Source of the DNA: Durusdinium trenchii
Taxonomy: Eukaryota > Sar > Dinophyceae > Suessiales > Symbiodiniaceae
Length of the DNA stretch: 64,000 nucleotides
Assembly (NCBI GenBank): GCA_963970005.1
Contig: CAXAMN010021112.1
Location: forward strand, 187,132 to 251,131
Direction: 5' to 3'
Part shown: piece by piece, positions 44,930 to 56,639 of the stretch
Layout of the letters: each line of letters begins with the position of its first letter
How positions within the stretch are numbered: the stretch's first letter is position 1
Translations under genes and position numbers: made by a program
The notes under the pieces: generated by a model
Told to the model about the DNA's origin: nothing
The model's input: the letters and a program-made list of their open reading frames with translations, nothing else
Database searches by the model: none

Positions 44930-47900
44930 ATGAAGGGCCTTTGCCAGTGCGCATGCAAGGAAGGCACATTAAGCACAAAACGAAACTGGAAATATCATCC
45001 GGAAACTCAAGAGCGTGAGGCAAAGCAGCAGGTCATTTTGGGTCGAGTACCACGACGTGGTATCCCATGTTCGGCAGTTTTGGCAACTTCTGGCATGGCC
45101 AGCAAGGACAAGCTTCGGATTCAGATGTTGACAGCAATCAATCAATTGCGGACATGATCATTGAAGATTCTCAGGACACCGAAAACCATTGGAGACATCG
45201 GTGTCAAGTTTCCCGCATCGAGATATGCCTTGCAGCAGCGCATCGTGAGCGAACCCTTGAACTCGGCTCCTTGGGATCTGTGTCTTGGAAGTCAACCGAC
45301 GGAGGTTACGAACCGTTTGTTTAAGTTTATGTGCCCAATCCTCAATAAGACTTCATGCCCGAGGAAATGGGATACCAGGACAAGAGGGGGATGAACACTG
45401 CAGGCGCAAATGATTAGCCAATTTTTTGGGGGCACCCTGCACACATGGAGCAGCTCGACGTGCAAGTTTGCACTGCAGTGCGCAGACACAAAAGCACCCT
45501 TTGCATGTCATGTCCAGATCATCAAGGTGTCCGAGATCATGTTGAGAGCGGGTCATATGCATGTTTCGATGCAAAACGAGATCATTTTAGAGGCAAGAAA
45601 CCTTGAAGTCTCTAAGAGGTGTGATCTCTTGTGGCAAACATGCGGGAGGACATAGTTGAACACCAGGTCTTTCTCAAAGACACTCGCCTGAACTTAGCCA
45701 AGCATGGCGGGATCAGCTATGATTCGACAATTCGGGTTCGGGTTGATGCCATCCATAGTTCGAACTGATTATGCCCAGGCACATGGTTTTCATTTTCGTC
45801 CCAGCTCCACTCAATGATTGATTTGTCCTCGGCCCCCAAAAACATATATCCAAGATTGGAAAAATCATTTTCACACCATTTGCTTCAAAGATTCATCCCT
45901 CTCCAGTATTTGTGGCTGGTACTCTTCAATGTAGGCGTTGATGCCACCATTACCGGTCATTGATCAATCTACAGAACCTCCGATCTATCTAGACCTGGTT
46001 TTTATATCTTACATGCGCTAGGCCAAAATATTTCACCCGAGTGGGACTCAGTGGGACTCAGCTTGAACCTCAACGGACGCTCACATGCCATTCTAACATC
46101 CAATGGGCCAATGAGGTCGCTATGAGCGCCATGATGCACCACCAGGCAACCAAGACTGTGAGCAATTTCTTAGCCTCTGGAAAATCACAGGCTGAGACGG
46201 CGTTTCACAGGTGCATCACGCAAAGCAGCATCCCTTCCAAGGCATCCAAGGTCAGGGAGGACATGGCAGGATGTTCTTGGAGAAAGCTGTGTGGGCTTGC
46301 ACCAGCACCTCGCTCTACTGCTCACCAATGGTTCGACCTGGCTTCAGGCCATTCCCAACCCTTGAGTGAGGAGACCTGTGAGTCAAGGTGGATGACATGC
46401 AGACCATCAGAAGCTGTCCATAGTGATCCTTGCTGACTCGTGAACATAACCGATGAAACCTCCATATGAGCTAGAACCTCCTGAGCACGCGCCTGGGCCC
46501 CAAACCCAACCTCAGGACACTTTGGTTCCGCACCCATTCTCTGAACCTGAAATCTCGGATACCTTGTGCGAGATGATCTGGAGAACTAGGGCATATGTAC
46601 ACCATGAATTTATGATATTTTGTTATATACATTTATATACTGATTATGATATGTGATGTTATGTCTTTCAGTCTCTTGTAGTGGTGATGTTTCTGCAATG
46701 GAGTTCTGTAGTAGTTTAAATTCCGAATCCTCATTGTGTGGCGACTTTACCCCTTTAAAAAGCCGCCCTGGGTTCCGTGTTTCTTCAATCTCCGCACTTG
46801 TTGAAACTATTGTGCTTTTGGCAATTGCATTTCCTATGGAAGACAATCCTGGTGATTCCTGCAGAACTGGCTTGCCTTTTGATCCCTGTCCAATACTTTG
46901 CGATGTGTCAAAAGTGTCAGATTTGGATAGGTTTGGTAGATCAACTTTGACTGCCCTTACTGAGCTGCCCATGCTTATTGAAGCTCCCTTAAATAAACTA
47001 TGCAATCAACTACAGTATTTGAAATCCACTTCCAAAACCCAAAGATTGAGGTCACACAGTTAGAAAGAACGCTCGTAAAAATAGAGCATCAAAAAGGGAG
47101 GACCTATGAATGGGTTTTCCTTTTAACTACCTTATCAGGTACAGTACTTGGATCCCCAAGAACTTGTACACATTGGAAAGGGTGGGCTGGATGGCGCTTC
47201 TCCTTTCACCGGATCCCCAACAAGCTCCTTGACCGTCGCACCAACGCCACCGGCCGTTCCCAGCAGTGCGTTCGGCGCACCCGCCTTCGGGCAGCCACCG
47301 CCAAGGCCTCGGTTGGAATCGAAGCAGGAAGTGAGGGCTCCTACCTCCGTTAAGAAGATGGTTCAGGTGGGTGCCAGGGAGGCTTAACATGGTCTAACCA
47401 CCTTCTGAGGACATGGCACAGGAGCCCGTTCAGGGCAGTGTTCAGGGCAGTGCCCGTGCCTCGTCGCTGGGGAGCCTTGCAAACGTGTTCAGTGCTGGAA
47501 CCCGGTGTCTTTTTCCAGGGTGGAGCCTTGCAACTGCCCTACCACAAGTTGTTGGATCCGGTTGGAAAGCAAACGAACCATCGAAGACTTCAAGATGACA
47601 CCCTTGAGATACTTGAGAAATCTGGATGGCTTTCTCCTCGCTGGCGCTTCAAAACATGTTCTTTTTCAGTCTGAACCCAAAAGTGGCGGCATCCAGCAAC
47701 CAATGAGTGTTCCAACTTCGGCTTTAAGCCTGGCAGCTGGCAAAGGTAGACAGCAATATTAGCTATAGTACCAGAAAAGCCCAACAAAAAAAGGGGAACC
47801 GGTCTGCCATCTCCTCACATCAAACCAACCATCTCCACGGCCAGCCGCCGACCGGTGCAGATGCGCTCGTGGCATCCCCAACAAGGTGCCTTCATTTGGG

Positions 47901-47995
47901 ACTCCGCCCCCTTTCCCCCCTGGAGTAACTCGATTACCTGCCAAGCGGCGCAATCCACAAATGCAGCCACAGGCACCCCTAGGCGGCCAGTTTCG
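44930..47995 (+). CDS. Candidate multi-exon gene, unknown
   Basis: Plus-strand stretches in order: about 44990-45150 (QEREAKQQVILGRVPRRG, KDKLRIQMLTAINQLRT); 45161-45325 (RTPKTIGDIGVKFPASRYAL, SEPLNSAPWDLCLGS); about 46075-46300 (ANEVAMSAMMHHQATKTVSN, GKSQAETAFHRCITQSS); 46453-46590 (PPYELEPPEHAPGPQTQPQD); 47140-47366 after TTATCAG (YLDPQELVHIGKGGLDG, then a Pro/Ser/Phe-Gly-rich part, ending SVKKMVQ at CAG|GTGGGTGCC); from 47520 after TTTTTCCAG in phase (GGALQLPYHKLLDPVGKQTN, DDTLEILEKSGWLSPRW); and from 47886 (VPSFGTPPPFPPGVTRLPA). The 47366 donor lies exactly at the edge of a hairpin element. Frames conflict near 47655 and between early exons, so the chain may be partly degenerate or cover two genes. 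No family is recognised. Confidence 0.42.
47366..47428 (-). mobile_element. Hairpin element, family H, partial, reversed; supplies a splice donor
   Basis: The reverse complement reads GGGCTCCTGTGCCATGTCC-TCAGAAGGTGGTTAGACC, then CCTGGCACCCACC, matching copies 1 and 4. In plus orientation its first bases, GTGGGTGCCAGGG, directly follow the coding stretch ending KKMVQ and act as a GT donor. This is how an introner-type element would look. Confidence 0.6.
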
Positions 47996-48459
47996 GTTTG
48001 TTAGTTGGATCATGAACTCCCCATTCAGAGCTTTTGGCTGGAATCCGAAAGACTATGCTGGCAAAAACTCGTGTACAACATGAATCACCGCTAATCAAAT
48101 TGAGGCATGAGTCCTGGCTAGCCCGGCTAGCCTTAACCCTGATATGTTCGACCATTCGTCCTTCAAACAAGACCATATGGGTTTCAAGGCAAGAAATGCC
48201 CCACTTGTGAACATTCAAATTGATTTGAGACTTCCACCGGCATGAACCTCGAAGGGTCTTTCGTTCCCCTGCCTTGGAGGGTTTTGAAGCCTGAAGGCCT
48301 GAACATTTTGTCTTTTTCGTCTTTGAGGCTCTTGACATCTTGGGATTTAAAGGTGGTACAATGCTCTAAGGAAGTCTGATGAAGTCTGTATACAACCTGA
48401 AGACTCTGGAAGTTATGTTCATGCGAGGTATGTGGTGTTATGTCGTGCTGCAACTGTCT

Positions 48460-49865
48460 TGCATACCAACAACACCGTAGAGTTGCCAGCATGGTGAGTT
48501 GGCTGCTCAGTGAGCGGCAGGTAGCCGTTTGCTTGAAGAAACGCAGCCTCTTCAACACGATTTGCTTCTTTTGGCGGCGGGTCTAAGTAGTTTGTGTTCT
48601 TTTTTTGCATCGGGCCTGCCTCTCCAATGACCAGTCCTTGCAAGTTGTTCCGCGGCCAAATATGCAGTGGGAACCGATGACAACAAACACGTTTTTGCAC
48701 TGTAGCACTTTAAAGCCGTCATGCCGGTCGTGCGACGCAGCCCTATGTAAGGGCAAAAGCGACTAGTGAGTGGCTCGAGTCCTGGAGGAAGTCAATCTTG
48801 CTTAGACGACGGTTTCATCCAGCTTCATCTGTTTGTACGGCTCTGAAGAGCTGTGGACCCAGCTGCTGGGTACGCCTGTCCAAGATGGACGTCTCAGCTA
48901 TCTCCGCTGCACCGGAGAACTGACAGGAGATCTGAGGAGATCTACGCCTGTCTTCGCAAGAACAACTCTGACAGTTTTGCTGGCGCGACGCCAGCAATGA
49001 TGCTGAATGTGTATTCTCAATGTGCCTTAATGATGTCCTTGGACCCAGAATCGCCCAGGGAAGTATGTGTTGTGTTCGGTGTGATGTCCAAAGAAAGCGT
49101 CCGGTGTCCTTTATTTGGTTCCAATGATCATGGCTTGGGTCGACACGCCGACAAAAGTGGCCAGTACTTAACACAATCTCCCCTTTGCATCCTGGGCGAC
49201 GTACTGGGACGGCAGCACCGGAACCCATGATACATTGAAGGGTCCCATAACGACAACAGTCCGCGTTCTCCTTGCTTAAGAGGGCCAATAGACGTCATTC
49301 CAGTCCGCTCAAAAAACGAAGAGCCGAGATGGCTTGGTCGTCGGAGTGCTTTAAAGCCCTTGCCAGCCCATAATACTCGCGAAACACGGCCAAAGCAGGG
49401 CCATCCACGTGGGAGTCAATGAGATTTGGGTCCTTGGAGTGTCGTTGGAACTTCGCCGCAGCCCACTGTTGCACTTTCATCTCAGGCGACATGACATGAT
49501 TCATCCGGAAGGTTCTGAAAGAAAGTCAGGCACTGTGGCTGGCTAGGGCGCCTTGTCTTCTCTCCACCAAAAAACAGAAGCCTCTGCCTCGCCTCCGGCC
49601 CCTCCCCCCGGTGCGCCTCCGGTCTCTTCGGTGCGCCTCCGTCTGTCCGTTTTCGGTCCGAGTCACACAGGTGGCATAGAGCACCGTGCCCACGGTTTGC
49701 GCCAGGGTCCGCGAAGTGGTATGCAACCTCGTGGCACCAAGCCCAAGGTCCACGAGGTGGCACCGCTTTGGGGCACCCGGTGCGGTGGTTTTTTGGGGCG
49801 GGTGCCGGTGTGAGGTTGCATTTGGAGAAGCATGGAGAGGAGGCTTGGGGTCTGAAAATGGCCAC
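48460..49865 (-). CDS. Candidate multi-exon gene, unknown
   Basis: Minus-strand stretches in order: about 49700-49545, basic (RTDGGAPKRPEAHRGEG, FFGGEKTRRPSQP); 49517-49295 after TTTCTTTCAG (MSPEMKVQQWAAAKFQRHS, LIDSHVDGPALAVFREYYG, ARALKHSDDQAISALRFLSG), the clearest exon; about 49272-49180 (VVVMGPFNVSWVPVLPSQYV, AQDAKGRL); and 48645-48470 (LQGLVIGEAGPMQKKNTNYL, DPPPKEANRVEEAAFLQANG). The second exon could end at the TGA on 49295 or continue by splicing. No domain is recognised. It is convergent with the plus-strand candidate at 44930-47995. Confidence 0.45.
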
Positions 49866-50845
49866 TGCTAGCTGAGATGATGTAAGCCATGTTCGATGAA
49901 TTGAATTCTGACTTCAAAAAGACCTGGAACTGAAGCAGGTTACTAAGCAGGTGCCAAAACACCAGGTGGTGCAAACACTCCTTACAACATGTTGCCAGAA
50001 CATGCCCATACAATCTCGCAAAACACCAGCTGCAGGGGCATACAAGGACATAAACTACATATTGTTTGTGTTTGCTATGTCCATCTTACCGTGTTCATAC
50101 ACTGTGCTACCTTTAAGAAAGCCGCCCTGCACTTTGACCTACAGCTTAGCACCTGGGTCAGCCTATTTGTCTGTTGACAGGTTAGGGCTATTTCTAAAAC
50201 CTTGCCATTCTAGTGGCTCGACTGTTTGGACCAACACTCCGCATGGCCCTACCAATGCCCATTCTACAAAGGCCATGCAATCAAGCAGAATCCTGTGTAG
50301 AAGACTAGCTATAGTATTTAGTAGTATTTATGACATAGTCCTGGACATTTTAAGGAATAGTCCTTGAGTTTTGTGTTGTAATAGTCCTGAGAAACGCACA
50401 GAAACCTAAAATATATAGGCTAAAGCAGGTCCTAACCTACAGCCAAACAAATTGAACAGTATGCAGTTTGCTGCCAGCGACATATGAGAAAAAAAACCGC
50501 GAGCATTGCCTACCAGGCCTACCCGGACCATCCACGGTTTACACTGCGAGCTTCCACCTCAGAGGATCCCCTCATCTGGATGGATGTCTTTCTGCTCCCG
50601 AAAAATCGGACAACGGTGTTTACACGTGTCTGGGAATCATGAACCAAGTGCTGCTGTATACCAGCGTGATCATTGAGAAAAAGGTTCATCCTTCATGACA
50701 AGGTCCTCACAAATCCAAAGAGAAAGTACAAAAGAAATCACAACAATTATTCTTACTATTACTAATCACGATATATAAACCACAAACCCGGAACATGGGC
50801 TCCCAAACAGAACTACTTCCAACAAAGCCAGACTGACACTCCACA

Positions 50846-52052
50846 GTGCCAGCTGCAGTGTACCGCCTGAGTGGAAACGAGCGGGGGGGTTCGGGAACGA
50901 AAGCTCAGAAAGCTCATATCATGGACCAAGTAGGCATTAAAGGCCACTACCAGTTTGGGGCTGTACTATGCCGTACTACGAACGGAGCACTGTTTGCTAC
51001 GAACGTAACAAGAAGTAGAATAAATCATGGCGAACGCCTGCCCCCAAAGCTATTGTGGTAGCAGGAACCCAGATCCCAGATCCCGGCCTGGGTTCTGTGA
51101 ATTTGTGGATATGACTCTTCTTTGGTTCAATTGAGTTCAATTATATACTGTATATGTTGTTCATCTTGTTTTGGAGTCTCACTAATTATTCTGGTCATGT
51201 TTTATTCAATTGATGTTTGACAGTTTTGACCTTTGGGCATTGGGACAAATTCGTCCTCGCAAGCATCTCCAGCAAAAACGTGAAGGTTCAATACTCACTT
51301 ACTCCACCGGGCCGCTAAAGAAGTAAAGAAACGACCTCTCAAAAGAACCCACAATTGAACTCATCAGTCTGCCATTCCCATGTCCCGTGGATGGATTGAT
51401 ATGATTCATGCTCCATCGTTCATCCTCGACTCAACGCAAAAGTAAATGCCTCCGTGAGATGATTTTGTCGGTGGATACCTTGGACCCTTTTTTTCATCCA
51501 GAAGTCACATGTCTGGGTGGTTCTTATAGTTTTTTTTGATGTTCTTTTGGTGAGTGGATGTGACAGGGTCACCCCGACTTCCTCCAAGTTCGGCACTCCA
51601 ACATGTGACTCCTGGATGTTGTTTCCTTTTCTGGACATGGTCACCTTCTTTTCATTCGGATTCCTTCCTCAGCTAGTCGATCTTATACAATCCCCCAACT
51701 GAAGGCAGGTTTCATCCCAAGCTGAAGTCTGGCTCTCCAAGCACAACACGACTCTGCCTCAAGCACGTTTTGAAGTTTGCTGTTAGACATGCTTCAACAA
51801 ATCAACGTCTATGTTGAGGGATTACTGGTAAACACCAACCAGGGAGTTCTCCCTCTTCTCCTTTGGACATGGCTCAGCTTGGCTCAGCTTAGCTTCGCGC
51901 GTATCGGGACGTCCGCGGCTCACGCTCCGCTCTCCGGGCCACCCGGGCCGAAGGGCGAGAGCCACAGAAGCCCGCTGGCGTTTTGCGGATGCAAGACCTG
52001 CTTCGAAGTCTGGAAGTCGTTGGGAAGGTGGAAGGAGTCCCCAGTCGTATAG
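50846..52052 (+). other. Sparse stretch with two weak plus-strand ORFs
   Basis: 50846-51061 reads YRLSGNERGGSGTKAQKAH and HYQFGAVLCRTTNGALFATN. 51777-52052 reads LLDMLQQINVYVEGLLVNTN and VLPLLLWTWLSLAQLSF. Neither has a recognised domain or a clear splice site. The 51062-51776 interval holds nothing I can support. Confidence 0.25.
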
Positions 52053-52399
52053 ACAAATTAGATTCGATAATTCTATAGATCATTTCTCACTGTTCCAAAA
52101 CCCGCCTGCAGGGTGTAGCCCATGGCATAGTAGTTGACAGCATACCTCGGAGAAAGCCCTTCGGCCCTGCAGAGCTTTGTTCCGCCGTCCCTCACCGGTG
52201 CCATGCTGGGCCCAAAGGAAACCCATCGTCTCCGTGTGAATGTGCCATGGAGTGTTTGGGGGTCTAAGAAATCCCTAGGATTCATTAGGATTCCTGGTCC
52301 GCCATTGATTTTTGGTAGTCTTTAAGATCTTTAAGAACTTCACACATCTTTACCAGACTACAACTTCAGCTCAATCTGTCCTTTAATGGTCTTGGAAGG

Positions 52400-52618
52400 C
52401 TAAGCCTGATCTTTGACACCCTCGGTGCACTGCGCCCATTCTTTGTCGACGAACTCGTGGAATCTGCGGCCATCCGGGGGTGCCACCATGCATCCAGCAA
52501 GACTCAGCAAGACCACTGTGGAACACATGAAAAAGGACAAACTCATGTACAGTGGTTTCAGAGATTCGATGGCACAGACCCCAAGATTCACGTCCTTCAA
52601 ATGAAGATCCGGAATCAA
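52400..52618 (-). CDS. Small candidate protein with a membrane segment (72 aa)
   Basis: The minus-strand frame from an ATG at 52618 reads MIPDLHLKDVNLGVCAIESL, then a hydrophobic segment SLSFFMCSTVVLLSLAGCMV, then a charged tail RRFHEFVDKEWAQCTEGVK ending DQA. The hydrophobic segment could be a signal anchor or transmembrane helix. The overlapping plus and second minus frames are less natural. No family match. Confidence 0.42.
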   Translation of the reverse strand: MIPDLHLKDVNLGVCAIESLKPLYMSLSFFMCSTVVLLSLAGCMVAPPDGRRFHEFVDKEWAQCTEGVKDQA

Positions 52619-52677
52619 CGACCTTGGGGATTGTGCTCTCCAAACTCTGAAATGTTCTTAGTTGAACTTTCTGTAAG

Positions 52678-52920
52678 TTGGTGCCTTGGAAGTCCTTTCA
52701 AAGGACAAGACGGTCCACCCTGTTGACCAGTCCTGGGATGTCCCGCCAGCACGCTAAGGAGACGCACCTAAGGACGGAAGCGCAGGGAGAACGGCGTGTC
52801 TCTGTCATCAAGTGGGAAGCGTCCATGGCAATTAAAAGCAACATGTTGTGGGATCCTCAAGTGGATAGTGGCAAACTGGCATGTTCCAAAACATCATTGA
52901 GGATATATGATGAGGTATAA
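52678..52920 (+). CDS. Candidate exon, unknown
   Basis: The good part is about 52735-52920: MSRQHAKETHLRTEAQGERR, VSVIKWEASMAIKSNMLWDP, ending LACSKTSLRIYDEV at a stop. Charged and evenly composed. No splice chain or family. Confidence 0.33.
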   Translation: MVPWKSFQRTRRSTLLTSPGMSRQHAKETHLRTEAQGERRVSVIKWEASMAIKSNMLWDPQVDSGKLACSKTSLRIYDEV

Positions 52921-53210
52921 CGTGTCACTGGTAAACGAACAACAATTACCAGCCTCCTGAATCTGATTTGTTGACCCATGGTCAACATGTCTCAACATGT
53001 CCATATCAATATGTTTCTTTTCTCTGGTCTCAGAATGAGAGCACCGCCTGAAAACCTTTTTTTCACCACTGTAGTAGTCTTGCTGCAAGCTTTTTCCACC
53101 GGTGATGCAGGGGACACACACTTGAGTTGGTTGCTCCGTAGAGCGCGATTTCAGGCTGCTTCACGGAGTGCATTAGCCCTTTAAGATTACTGCAGGTTAG
53201 ACCTTGACTG

Positions 53211-53654
53211 NNNNNNNNNNNNNNNNNNNNNNNNNNNNNNNNNNNNNNNNNNNNNNNNNNNNNNNNNNNNNNNNNNNNNNNNNNNNNNNNNNNNNNNNNN
53301 NNNNNNNNNNNNNNNNNNNNNNNNNNNNNNNNNNNNNNNNNNNNNNNNNNNNNNNNNNNNNNNNNNNNNNNNNNNNNNNNNNNNNNNNNNNNNNNNNNNN
53401 NNNNNNNNNNNNNNNNNNNNNNNNNNNNNNNNNNNNNNNNNNNNNNNNNNNNNNNNNNNNNNNNNNNNNNNNNNNNNNNNNNNNNNNNNNNNNNNNNNNN
53501 NNNNNNNNNNNNNNNNNNNNNNNNNNNNNNNNNNNNNNNNNNNNNNNNNNNNNNNNNNNNNNNNNNNNNNNNNNNNNNNNNNNNNNNNNNNNNNNNNNNN
53601 NNNNNNNNNNNNNNNNNNNNNNNNNNNNNNNNNNNNNNNNNNNNNNNNNNNNNN
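53211..53654. other. Assembly gap (444 N)
   Basis: Unresolved bases. The left flank ends GGTTAGACCTTGACTG. The right flank starts with (AC)n. Both resemble parts of the large repeat at 17783-20108, so the gap probably holds repetitive DNA. Confidence 0.98.
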
Positions 53655-53978
53655 ACACACACACACACATGCACGACATACCTTGACCCATTTCCCACCT
53701 TCCTTGAATCCTTCAAAAATCCTGCACAACAATTCCCAACCCCTCAGCGGACATGTCCCACAGATCCCATCCTGGGAAGCCTCCAGGTCATGCACGTGTT
53801 AACAAACAACGGTCATGTCCAAAAGGTATGTAGTCCGACGGTTTGGCTCTGGAGGCCGAGGTAGCTGCTTGAAGGCAGGCTGGTGTTGCCGTGTTCGTCC
53901 ATGCTGGACTCACACCTGTTGGGTACAACCAGAAGGGTTACTCAGCGTAGGTCGTTTGTCCACAGAACCACAATATTG

Positions 53979-54165
53979 CTATACCAATTTGGGACCTTGA
54001 GAAAGCTCATTTCTGTAACACATCTCCTGCAACACTCCAACATCTCCCCGCTTGGCTTGTTGCACACCGTGGGACCGTGGGACAAAGCTTCGATGGAGAG
54101 CTTCTGAGCCCCCAAGCTGGCCAACCCAAAGTTCCATACATGAAGAGAATGCCACCACCTGGCCA
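53979..54165 (-). CDS. Candidate exon after a strong acceptor, unknown
   Basis: Minus-strand acceptor CTTTTTTTTGCTCAG ends at 54166. Two frames are open after it. One reads WNFGLASLGAQKLSIEALSH and EMLECCRRCVTEMSFLKVPN and continues to 53942. The other reads ELWVGQLGGSEALHRSFVPR and VLQEMCYRNELSQGPKLV to a stop on 53979. The acceptor is good; the frame is undecided. Confidence 0.42.
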
Positions 54166-54477
54166 CTGAGCAAAAAAAAGACCTGCGGGTTGGTTGGCAC
54201 TCGTGTCGACAATATATAGACCTTATGATTTATGAGAGGTTTTACAACCCAAATGGGAGGGCGTTTATGAATCAACAGTCTACAAATTAGTAGCAAATCT
54301 TTGATATACAAGTAAGATCTGAACCAAAGGGTTCATTTCCCCTGCAGCCCTCAAACTCGAACCAAACCTTCACCGTTGATGGTCAAATCTCAGGGGACGT
54401 ACATGACCAAGAAATAGATACGCACAGTACTGTTCCAGTTCCTTTGATAATGTCGTGTAAAAGGGAGAACATGTGAT

Positions 54478-54999
54478 TTATCTAGCATGGTGAATCTGGG
54501 TTAAACTGTTGTTGCAAATTGAGATAGGAACATTGAAAGGATATGTCTTCCGACTTGTCAGGTCTGTTTCCTGGATCCAGAATGTGCATCTTGGATAGCC
54601 TCCTCCAAAGCAACATCGCCACCTCAGACTAACATCACCACCTACACCCGGGAAACACGGAACCTGCTGGCATGATATTGACATGCAAGGAAGACTAGCT
54701 TCCTCCACAAACCCATGCTGGTTTTCAGGCTCCACGCCAATCTTCCAGGGTGTAAGACCAAAAACCACCAACCATAATTATTGTTTTGAGGGGGAACCAG
54801 CGAGGACCAGGAGGAAGTGGGGAAAGCGGGGGTAGGGTGAACTACATCTTCCGCATTTCAACCCTAGACCCGGCTTCCTCCACCATGTCTGCGGTTCTAC
54901 TTTTCCGCTCTTCTCTGCTTTCCAGGCTGAGAAGGCTCTCTTGGCGAATGCGCCAGCAACACCACCACAACGGCGCATGGAAGTAGCACCGCTTCCCAA
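54478..54999 (-). CDS. Candidate two-exon gene fragment, Cys-rich, unknown
   Basis: Minus-strand 54999-54860 reads MRRCGGVAGAFAKRAFSAW and EPQTWWRKPGLGLKCGR. Minus 54771-54478 reads VVFGLTPWKIGVEPENQHGF, then a Cys-rich SISCQQVPCFPGVGGDVSL and YPRCTFWIQETDL, ending at a stop on 54478. Same strand and close, but the join is unproven. A plus-strand frame (54786-54986) also starts well. Confidence 0.38.
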
Positions 55000-55555
55000 A
55001 ACCTGCTCGGCGGAATCTGGCCGAGTGAACTGTTTCTGACCATCGGCATGTTACGCGAGACGCGAGCTCAGCTACGCCGCCCGGAAGATAGAGTGGTGTG
55101 AAACAAAGAACATGAAAAACGCATAATAACGACCCTTTAAATGTTAAACATAGGACGTAGCAGTGTTCATGCAGGCATCTTCTGTCTCAGTACGTATTCA
55201 TCTTCACTCCGGACACGGATCGGATCGGCTGGATCCATCAGGTCCATCGGTGACCATCCAAGGTCACCCAGCAACTGTCCGGTCGCCTGGTGGGAGTTGC
55301 AGGGGATATGCACCAAACAGGAGCTGCTCCAGGAAAATGCGGCGGATGGCATGGGTCAAGGAAAACCGTAGCCAGGCGCGCTAAAGCGCAGTGATGCCCA
55401 AGTTCTAAAAATAGGCACATGTCAAAGAAAGCACTCTGCTTCCAGGGAATGATCCATAGGGTTTTGAAACGCGCCGATGTTTGTGGAGATTGAATTCAAC
55501 TGTACCGAGTGCCAATAGTCAGCTAGCTGACAACCATGTTATATAGTCAATATAG

Positions 55556-55786
55556 TCATCTACCAACACCCTCCGACCCGCTGTTCACATTCCATTTCAC
55601 ACCGGATGCCAAATTCCAAAGAGGGATCACCTTACCCGCCGGTTCCCCGGATGTCTCCGCTGGTGGCCTCGTGCTAGCCACGTGAAAGCTCGAGACCTGC
55701 CGAAACAACGACCGGGCAAGGGGGTTACCCGCTGGTGGCCTCAGAAATGCTGGCAAGCAAGAGATAGAAGTAGTTGGACCCTCCAA
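55556..55786 (-). CDS. Small candidate ORF, 76 aa, unknown
   Basis: The minus-strand frame reads MEGPTTSISCLPAFLRPPAG, then LFRQVSSFHVASTRPPAE and GKVIPLWNLASGVKWNV to a stop. Pro/Ser-rich N-terminus. No domain recognised. On the opposite strand, 55141-55384 also has two overlapping plausible frames. Confidence 0.3.
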   Translation of the reverse strand: MEGPTTSISCLPAFLRPPAGNPLARSLFRQVSSFHVASTRPPAETSGEPAGKVIPLWNLASGVKWNVNSGSEGVGR

Positions 55787-56216
55787 AGTACCCTAGAACA
55801 TGGGACATTACCCTAAGAAAACAAAACAGGATGTTTGTATGTCCTAGGACACCCATTTTCTGAAAAATACCGGTCCAGGTACAATCTTTCCAAGATAGTT
55901 TGGGTGAAAACCATTGGCCCACAAGGATGATGTTGTTCTTCCATCGCATACCTCTACTTTCCCTTTTGTGTTGGGAGAGAAGAACACAAATGGCACTCAC
56001 TGTGTATGTTCATAAGGACGTAGACTGGTCTATTTTCCGAACCGAACCCAGGGGGTCGTTGCCCTACTTGAGGTATACACCCAGCTAGCTTAATATACTG
56101 AAAAATTGTTCATCATCCTAGACTTCGGATTGACCATGGAGCGTTGATTCCAAGCGAGGAAGAACATCAACGATTGACTTGACCTGGTAGAACGGCACTG
56201 TGGGGCCCAAATACCC

Positions 56217-56262
56217 AGTACTTACTGCGGACATACACAGTACTTACTGCGGACATACACCT
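56217..56262. repeat. 23-bp tandem duplication
   Basis: CAGTACTTACTGCGGACATA plus CA occurs twice head to tail with no change. It is too short to assign further. Confidence 0.85.
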
Positions 56263-56639
56263 GCCAAGCCTCGGCCCGGTGATGTTGGGGAAGGATGTAG
56301 ACTGAGCTTCGGCCAATTACAAGGTTTTTGAGACCTGCCCCTTCTACATGATGTTAGATTAGTATTTAGCCGGGGACGCATACTCAAACCAAATTTTTCA
56401 AAAAACTCAAGCTCAAAGTTGATAAATTGTTTGACCAAAAGGGGCCCATAATCAGCTCAAATCCCCAGTGGTGATCCATAATTATAGGGAGTGTCAGGCT
56501 GTGTAGAAGATTGAATGTGATTGAAGATATGTATATTGAAGATATGTATGCGCTAGTTTTGTGGTTTATCAGCATCTAGTGTCAAGTTGCTTTTGAGTCT
56601 GGCCCCTTTGCGATGACAGAGATAGAAGGCTTAAAAATG

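Noticed and set aside
44454-44933. Plus-strand VGGFGAA repeats suggesting an FG nucleoporin
   Set aside because: The same bases on the minus strand give a Pro/Ala/Lys linker next to a much better exon on that strand. The plus reading has many Cys and no nucleoporin domain.
53187-53795. Long minus-strand frames across the gap
   Set aside because: They consist almost wholly of unknown bases.
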